Shown here piece by piece: positions 59,044-64,000 of a stretch of 64,000 bases of DNA. The position numbers and the translations under genes are program-made. Within the stretch, counting starts at the first letter, position 1; each line of letters opens with the position of its first letter. The notes below the pieces were generated by a model that saw only the letters and a list, made by a program, of their open reading frames with translations, did no database searches and was not told where the DNA came from. The DNA comes from Nocardia sp. NRRL S-836 (GTDB lineage: Bacteria; Actinomycetota; Actinomycetes; Mycobacteriales; Pseudonocardiaceae): contig NZ_LGDY01000102.1 of the NCBI RefSeq assembly GCF_001279525.1, positions 110,785 to 174,784 of the forward strand, written 5' to 3'.

Positions 59044-61497
59044 TCACAACCTCCGATCAGCGGCTGCGCGGAGGTCCGCCACCTCGGCGGGGGTCAGTGC
59101 CCGGCCGTACACCCGCAGGTCCTCGACAACGGCGTCGAGGTACGGGTCGCCCGCGTGCTGCGAGCGCCCGAGCCAGTTCTGGGTCGTGCTGCCCAGCGCG
59201 GCCGGGCTCACCGCCAGCCCCGCGTGCCGCGCCACCTCCGCGCCGTTCACGTAGAGCACGCCGAGCTCACCGGCGTGGGTCACGGCCACGTGCGTCCACT
59301 CGCCCACCGGAACCGGTTCCGCGTCCAGGTGCCGCTCCGCGCCCGTGCCACCGGTGGTGATCGCGTACCGCAGGCCGCCGCCCGCGCTGAGCGGCGTGAG
59401 GCACAGGTAGGAGTTGACGCCGCTGCCGAAGTCGAAGACCCGCGCCTCGGTGGCGGCCGAGCGCAGCCGCAGCCACACCGCCACGCTGAACTCCGCGGCA
59501 CCGGCGAGCAGCCCGGCCGGCAGCACCACGTGCCCGCCGGCCCCGTCGAGCGACACCGCGGCACCGGCGCGTCCGGTGGTCCACCGCGCGCCGCCGGCCA
59601 GCGTCGCGCGCCGGCCGCTGCCGGTCGCGTCCGCGGCGGTCGAACCGTGTCCCTCGCCGAGCCGGAAGTGCGCGATGAACGGCGGCGGCGCGGGGGCGTC
59701 ACCCACCCGCCAGTAGACGGTGTAGCGCTGGCCGTGCACCCGGTAGAACGGCACCAGCGTCACCGGTCCGGTGCTCGCCATCGCGGTGTACCGCAACGGG
59801 GTGCCTGCCGGTCGCAGCGTCGCGGCGCGCAACGTCGGCAGGAACGCGAGGTCGTTCGTGCCGTACTCGCCCGCGAGCACGATCGGGCCGACCTGGACCG
59901 TCCGCACCCGCTTGTCGTCCGGCGCGCGCTCCAGGCGCAGCGCCATCGGCAGGGTCAGGTCCACGACGTCCCCGCTGCTCCAGTGGCGGTCGATCCGCGC
60001 GTAGGTGCCCGGTGTGGCTGGGTGTTCCTCGACGCCGTTCACCAGCAGCCGCGCGCCCGCCGCCCAGGACGGGACGCGCACGCGCAGGTCGATCCGGCGG
60101 GAACCGGTGATCGTGAGCCGGGTGGCGCCCGACTCCGGGAAGGACGTGTCCTGGCGCACCGAGACGCCCCGGCCGGACCAGGTGAGCACGGACGGGATGA
60201 ACAGGTTGACGTACAACGTGTTCCCGGCGTGGAAGTAGATGCTGCCGCCGTGCCGGGTGTTGGTCTCCATGCCGGTGCCGTGGCAGCAGGTGAAGTCGTC
60301 GTAGTCGCTGCTGTAGCTGCGGGTCCCGCCCGCGCGCAACGGCACGAAGTAGCAGTGGTGGCCGTGCGCGGACCGCGGGTCCTGCGCGCCGAGCAGGTGG
60401 TTGTACAGCGCCTTCTCGTAGTGGTCGAAGTAGCGCGCCCGGCCGGGGTCGGTGCGGAAGAGCTGCCGGGTCAGCTTGAGCACCGTGTCGGTGGTGCAGC
60501 ACTCGCAGGTGTGGTCGGACAGCTCGGTGGCGATCCGGTTGGGCGGCCGGAACTGCCCGTTGTTCGAACTGCCGCCGATCGCGTAGGTGTGCGCGCTCGT
60601 CACGATCCGCCAGAAGTGCACGGCGATGTCGCGGTACCGCGCGGTGCCGGTGGCGTGGTAGGCCCGCAGCGCCCCGAGCACCTTCTGGGCCTGCGTGCCC
60701 GCGTGCAGGCCGTTGAGCTCGTCGGTGCCCAGCGCCAGCGGGTCGAACACCTCGCCGTGCTCGAAGTACCGCGCGGCGGTCAGGTGCGCCGGGTCGCCGG
60801 TGAGCTGGTAGAGGTTCGTCAGCACCTCGTTCATGCCGCCGGTCCCGGTGCGCAGCACCTCCTGGCGGTGGGCCTCGGTCAACCGGCCGGCCCGCCAGCC
60901 CACCCACGCCGCCATCCTGGTCAGCACGCGCAACGCCCGCGGGCTGCCCACGAGCACGTGCACGTCGAGCAGACCGGCCATGATCTTGTGCAGGGTGTGG
61001 TACGGCGACCAGACCGGTTCCCGCGCCTCGGCGTGGCCGATGAAGCCCTCGGGGAACGCCGAGAGGTACCCGGTGCTGTAGCCGGCGATCCTCGCGCGGT
61101 CCTGGCACATCGCGAGCTGCTCGACCAGGTAGTCGGCCCTGACCGAGAACGCCCGGTCGCCGGTGCTCGCGAACGCCTGTGCCAGCGCGGAGAGCACGTG
61201 CCCGGTCGAGTGGCCGCGCAGCTCGCTGTCCGGCGACTCCCAGCCACCGCAGGGAACCACGCCGGAGGGCAGCCCGACGTTGCGCCGGAAGGTGTGCAGG
61301 AGCCGATCGGGGTCGAGGAACCTCAGGTACGCGTGGGTGCGGGCGGTGTTGTCCAGGAACGGTCCCGGCAGCAGAGCGACCGCGCCGAGCGGGAACGGTT
61401 CCGCGGCCACGCCGAAGTCCTGGCGGGCGGGGCCGATCCGCACGTGCGGGACCGGTGCGCCAACGGAAAGCACGTCGTGGCGCGGGGATTCTGGCAT
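59044..61497 (-). CDS. GH127 beta-L-arabinofuranosidase-like enzyme with LamG domain, no signal peptide
   Basis: 817 residues. The DUF1680/GH127 barrel and sandwich (about 15-620) contains WESPDSELRGHSTGHVLSAL, HTCECCTTDTVLKLTRQLF and FTCCHGTGMET. Glu332, Cys334, Cys404 and Cys405 match in order and spacing the zinc/catalytic Glu-Cys-Cys-Cys set of GH127, in which a Cys is the nucleophile. A LamG/concanavalin domain (about 630-817; IAHFRLGEGHGSTAADATGS, LRVYGRALTPAEVADLRAA) follows. ATG 61497 begins PESPRHDVLSVG without any export signal, so a cytoplasmic role is likely, which makes the LamG module unusual. It lies beyond a hairpin from the GH6 gene and has its own upstream inverted repeat. 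Confidence 0.88.
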   Translation of the reverse strand: MPESPRHDVLSVGAPVPHVRIGPARQDFGVAAEPFPLGAVALLPGPFLDNTARTHAYLRFLDPDRLLHTFRRNVGLPSGVVPCGGWESPDSELRGHSTGHVLSALAQAFASTGDRAFSVRADYLVEQLAMCQDRARIAGYSTGYLSAFPEGFIGHAEAREPVWSPYHTLHKIMAGLLDVHVLVGSPRALRVLTRMAAWVGWRAGRLTEAHRQEVLRTGTGGMNEVLTNLYQLTGDPAHLTAARYFEHGEVFDPLALGTDELNGLHAGTQAQKVLGALRAYHATGTARYRDIAVHFWRIVTSAHTYAIGGSSNNGQFRPPNRIATELSDHTCECCTTDTVLKLTRQLFRTDPGRARYFDHYEKALYNHLLGAQDPRSAHGHHCYFVPLRAGGTRSYSSDYDDFTCCHGTGMETNTRHGGSIYFHAGNTLYVNLFIPSVLTWSGRGVSVRQDTSFPESGATRLTITGSRRIDLRVRVPSWAAGARLLVNGVEEHPATPGTYARIDRHWSSGDVVDLTLPMALRLERAPDDKRVRTVQVGPIVLAGEYGTNDLAFLPTLRAATLRPAGTPLRYTAMASTGPVTLVPFYRVHGQRYTVYWRVGDAPAPPPFIAHFRLGEGHGSTAADATGSGRRATLAGGARWTTGRAGAAVSLDGAGGHVVLPAGLLAGAAEFSVAVWLRLRSAATEARVFDFGSGVNSYLCLTPLSAGGGLRYAITTGGTGAERHLDAEPVPVGEWTHVAVTHAGELGVLYVNGAEVARHAGLAVSPAALGSTTQNWLGRSQHAGDPYLDAVVEDLRVYGRALTPAEVADLRAAADRRL

Positions 61498-61541
61498 TGC
61501 GCATGACCTTTCGCAGGGGCCTTGGCCATCCGCAGCGTGGT

Positions 61542-61579
61542 GTCGAACCGAGCCGAACACAAGATCAGCTCGGTTCGAC
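61542..61579. promoter_or_regulatory. 11-bp perfect inverted repeat upstream of GH127
   Basis: Arms GTCGAACCGAG (61542-61552) and CTCGGTTCGAC (61569-61579) around 16 bases, 45 bases before the GH127 start. A third GTCGAAC-like copy lies just beyond, near 61589. The arms recall the TCGAACC half-site of the box at 15819 but with different spacing. Candidate operator. Confidence 0.5.
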
Positions 61580-61651
61580 GGCTGCCTTCGAACCACGTCG
61601 AACGCACCCGCCGGGCGCCGCCGCCGGGGGTGCGGCCACGGCGGCGGCGGG

Positions 61652-61684
61652 GGCTCCTGCGCGAGCGGAAGTCGCGCAGGAGCC
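61652..61684 (-). terminator. hairpin after the CBM2-GH6 gene
   Basis: Arms GGCTCCTGCGC (61652-61662) and GCGCAGGAGCC (61674-61684), perfect 11 bp. It lies 20 bases beyond the GH6 stop on the minus strand. Confidence 0.75.
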
Positions 61685-61704
61685 GGTTCACAGCGGCACT
61701 TCGC

Positions 61705-63453
61705 TCACAGCGCGGGGTAGGCGTTGCGCATGAGCTCCTGGAACTGCGCGGAGAACCACTTGCCGGACAACGGGGCGTCCGGAAGCGCACCGGACAGGTT
61801 GTTGCCGTTGCGCACGTTCCCGGTGTAGGTCGGGTCGCACATCTTGTCCGCGCCCTTGCCCTCGTTGTTCGGGATCTCCTTGCTCGCACCGTCGGACTCG
61901 CCCGGGGGCTTCATCCACACGTAGGCGTCGATACCGGCCGCCGGAGCCGCCGTCGGCCGCTCACCGAGGCCGGCACCCGACTGGTTGCACCAGTTGCCGA
62001 GGTGGATGCGGCGGTCCAGGCGACCACCGTTGACGTAGGCGTCCACACCGGTCGTCGGGCCGGGGCCCGTCGGCCGGGCGCTGCCGCCCCAGCCGTTGCG
62101 GCTGGTGTCGATCAGCATGCCGACGTTCGCGTCGAAGCCCGCCTGCACGGCCTTCTGCCGGAACGCCTGCGCGTAGGACAGCTCGTCGACGTACCGGTTC
62201 CAGTCCACCCACTTCGACTGGCGCACCGAGGTCCCGTTCACCGAGTCCTCGATCTTGAAGTAGGGCTCGCGCAACGCGCCGTAGTTCGCGGTGTTGGCGA
62301 TGAAGCCCTGCACGTTCGCCTTCGTGCTACCGGAGGCGTTCGCCGCCTGGAACAGCAGGTCGGCCGTCGCGCCGAAGTTGTCGTCCCAGCCGATCCAGCC
62401 GTGGTGGCCGATGTCGAGGTAGTTGTAGACGTTCGACACGGCACCCAGCTTGGCCAGCGCGTAGCCGACACCGGTGATGTAGTTGCCGTTGGCCTTCATC
62501 ACGTCGCAGGCCGGCACAGCGGTCGGCCGCGGCGAGACGTTGGTGATCAGGTTCGGCAGCGAGTCGATCTCCACCGTCGTGACGATCCGCAGGTCCTTGT
62601 ACGCCGGCTTGGCGAAGATCGCCGCGATCGGGTCGATGTACTCGGTCTTGTAGCGGTCGATCTCGGTGGGCTTGAGCTCACCGTTCGACGCCAGTGCCGA
62701 GCAGTCACGACCGGGCAGGTTGTAGATGACGAACTGGATCACGAGTGGTGAGCCCGCCGCCTGGCGCACCGCCTCGTTCAGGTGTCCCTCGATGCCCCGC
62801 GAGTCGACGGTGCCGGTGATCGCCGCGATGCGGTCGATCCAGACACCGGTCGGCTGGTTCGCGACCCGGCTGCCACCGGGCTCCGCGGCGGCCTTGGCCG
62901 ACCAGTCCGGGTTCACGTACTGCTTCGCGCCCACGTACGGGTTGTCGACCTTGCCGGGGCCAGGACCAGGACCGTTCGACGTGGTGGTCGTGGTGGTCGT
63001 CGTCGTGGTCGTGGTCGTCGTCGGCCCGACGTCGCCGGTGCAGGTCGTCCCGTTCAGGGTGAACGTGGACGGGTTGGCGTCGCTGCTGCCGGCGTTGCTG
63101 CCGTTGAAGCCGAGATCGATCGAGGCGCCGGTGCCCAGGTTGCCGTTCCACGACATGCTCGTCGCGGTGACGTCGGCGCCCGACTGCGACCAGCTCGCGC
63201 TCCACCCCTGGCTGACGCGCTGGCTGCCGGGGAAGGTGAACTTGAGCGTCCAGCCGCCCGACACGGCGTCACCCAGGTTGGTGATCTTCACCGTGGCGCC
63301 GAACTGACCGCCGCCCCAGCTGTTCGCCTTGTAGTCCACCCGGCAACCGGGTGCGGCGCCCGCGGGTGCGCTCAGCGCCACCCCGAACGTCGCCACGGCG
63401 GTGGCGACCACGACACCCGCCGCGGCCCACCGCCTTTGTCCGTTGAGCCTCAT
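61705..63453 (-). CDS. secreted CBM2-GH6 exocellulase (cellobiohydrolase type)
   Basis: 582 residues. Signal peptide about 1-33. CBM2 (about 34-140, GCRVDYKANSWGGGQFGAT to LNGTTC), a Thr tract of about 14, a Gly/Pro spacer, then GH6 (about 165-582). It shows VIYNLPGRDCSALASNGE (proton donor Asp), IVTTVEIDSLPNLI, YLDIGHHGWIGW, MLIDTSRNGWGG, LGNWCNQSGAGLGERP and YVWMKPPGESDG. The long inserts and length match Cel6B-type exocellulases that close a tunnel over the active site. It pairs functionally with the shorter GH6 at 45846 and GH9 at 20598. It lies 20 bases after a small membrane-anchored protein gene. Confidence 0.95.
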   Translation of the reverse strand: MRLNGQRRWAAAGVVVATAVATFGVALSAPAGAAPGCRVDYKANSWGGGQFGATVKITNLGDAVSGGWTLKFTFPGSQRVSQGWSASWSQSGADVTATSMSWNGNLGTGASIDLGFNGSNAGSSDANPSTFTLNGTTCTGDVGPTTTTTTTTTTTTTTSNGPGPGPGKVDNPYVGAKQYVNPDWSAKAAAEPGGSRVANQPTGVWIDRIAAITGTVDSRGIEGHLNEAVRQAAGSPLVIQFVIYNLPGRDCSALASNGELKPTEIDRYKTEYIDPIAAIFAKPAYKDLRIVTTVEIDSLPNLITNVSPRPTAVPACDVMKANGNYITGVGYALAKLGAVSNVYNYLDIGHHGWIGWDDNFGATADLLFQAANASGSTKANVQGFIANTANYGALREPYFKIEDSVNGTSVRQSKWVDWNRYVDELSYAQAFRQKAVQAGFDANVGMLIDTSRNGWGGSARPTGPGPTTGVDAYVNGGRLDRRIHLGNWCNQSGAGLGERPTAAPAAGIDAYVWMKPPGESDGASKEIPNNEGKGADKMCDPTYTGNVRNGNNLSGALPDAPLSGKWFSAQFQELMRNAYPAL

Positions 63454-63473
63454 TGCTCCGGATCTCCTGTCTC

Positions 63474-63926
63474 TCAATGGTGTTTGATCGGCATGAGCGA
63501 ACACGCGGTGGGCGTGCACTCGAGTCTGTTGAGCCCCAGGTACTCCATGCCCTCCGAGCCGGTCAGCGCGAAGCCGTCGCCGAAGGCGAGGTCCGGGTCG
63601 CCCCGGACCTCGCCGTTCGCGAGCGCCGTCCGCCAGGCCTGGTCCAGTCCTGGCCGCAGGACCAGCAGCCCGAGCCGTTCGTACGGCGCCTTGCTGCAGG
63701 TCCCCCACTCCGCGATGTACGGCGCGTAGACCTTGGCGCGCACCGGTCCGGCGAACGCGGTGAAGTCCTCACCGTGCCGGACCGTCGCGCACTCGTCGGT
63801 CAGCCGGTGCAGCCAGTCGGCGATGCCGTCGACTCCCCGGCTGAGGTCAGGGGTGGGTTCGGCGCGCCCGACGAGGAGGGCGAGCGCGACCGAACCCACC
63901 ACCAGGAGGGCGAGCAGTGCCCTCAT
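63474..63926 (-). CDS. small membrane-anchored or secreted protein of unknown function
   Basis: 150 residues. A hydrophobic N-terminal segment (RALLALLVVGSVALALLVG) precedes an exported domain with several Cys (TDECATVRHGEDF, WGTCSKAPYERL, LECTPTACSL). The start ATG 63926 is fixed by TGATG overlap with the stop of the upstream CBM2 protein; an in-frame GTG 63941 is less likely. It lies between two CBM2 cellulase-type genes and is very likely co-transcribed with them. I do not recognise the family. A chaperone, surface anchor or accessory to the secreted enzymes would fit the position only. Confidence 0.7.
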   Translation of the reverse strand: MRALLALLVVGSVALALLVGRAEPTPDLSRGVDGIADWLHRLTDECATVRHGEDFTAFAGPVRAKVYAPYIAEWGTCSKAPYERLGLLVLRPGLDQAWRTALANGEVRGDPDLAFGDGFALTGSEGMEYLGLNRLECTPTACSLMPIKHH

Positions 63927-64000
63927 CACCGGACGGCGCACGCCGAACCGTTGAGCGAGAAGGACGTCGGGTTGGCCGGTGCGGCCGCTGTCGTCGTCGC
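63926..64000 (-). CDS. C-terminal end of a CBM2-containing secreted protein, partial
   Basis: The last 24 codons of a gene whose start lies beyond the window. The visible end, ANPTSFSLNGSACAVR, is the final strand and closing Cys of a CBM2 domain (compare FTLNGTTC elsewhere in the window). The stop TGA overlaps the next start. The catalytic domain is outside the window; a cellulase or other polysaccharide-degrading enzyme is likely. Confidence 0.75.
   Translation of the reverse strand, partial: ATTTAAAPANPTSFSLNGSACAVR

Overview
The window is very G+C-rich, actinobacterial-looking DNA. GTG and TTG starts, lipobox and twin-arginine exports, LacI/GntR/SARP regulators, and secreted enzymes built from a catalytic domain, a poly-threonine linker and CBM2 or ricin-type lectin modules all fit Actinomycetota. 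The long pure-Thr linkers suggest Pseudonocardiales (Lentzea/Saccharothrix/Actinosynnema type); that genus-level guess is inference. Almost the whole window is a plant-polysaccharide utilisation island.

Layout. 1-2.9 kb: the 5' part of a SARP-type regulator, a gene-free G+C-rich stretch, a secreted lectin-fold protein and a FadR-type GntR regulator. 3.2-11.0 kb: an L-fucose module (fuconate dehydratase-like enolase-superfamily enzyme, ribose-type ABC importer, Tat-exported GH95-like enzyme with ricin lectin). 11.2-20.4 kb: a LacI-centred module. A MalEFG-type importer plus a cytoplasmic GH63/MGH1-like hydrolase is divergent from the lacI gene, followed by a secreted clan GH-A enzyme and a GH54 arabinofuranosidase. 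Near-identical TCGAACCGGTTCGA boxes bracket the lacI gene. 20.5-23.2 kb: a GH9 cellulase behind a perfect CebR/CelR box. 23.4-31.6 kb: a chvE-gguA-gguB importer, a two-headed GH43-LamG-GH43 enzyme and galactose mutarotase, with two TGTKAGCGNTAACA-type operators in front. 31.6-34.0 kb: a decayed IS481 transposase, an AraC regulator and a divergent dioxygenase/small-protein pair.

33.98-40.27 kb (minus strand): CE3-like esterase, GH62-CBM2, GH27-ricin and CBM2-GH43, a hemicellulose/galactomannan side-chain set. 40.3-43.1 kb: a repeat-rich gap, a LacI and a GntR regulator. 43.3-45.7 kb: a secreted beta-helix enzyme with ricin lectin behind a 39-bp nested palindrome. 45.8-57.7 kb: GH6-CBM2 divergent from a run with GH10-CBM2 xylanase, GH43-CBM6, CE1-CBM2, GH95-ricin, CE1-CBM2 and CE1-ricin. 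57.9-64.0 kb (minus strand): a third LacI, GH127-LamG without a signal peptide, CBM2-GH6 exocellulase, a small membrane-anchored protein and the tail of another CBM2 protein.

Logic. Extracellular cellulases, xylanase, esterases and debranching enzymes release cello-oligosaccharides, xylose, arabinose, galactose and fucose. Three different ABC importers take up products. Cytoplasmic enzymes (GH63-like, GH127, mutarotase, fuconate dehydratase) finish the work. At least three operator families can be read directly: the CebR box, the TCGAACCGGTTCGA box and the TGTKAGCGNTAACA box. The last two can be tentatively matched to LacI genes inside the window. No rRNA, tRNA or CRISPR array was seen.
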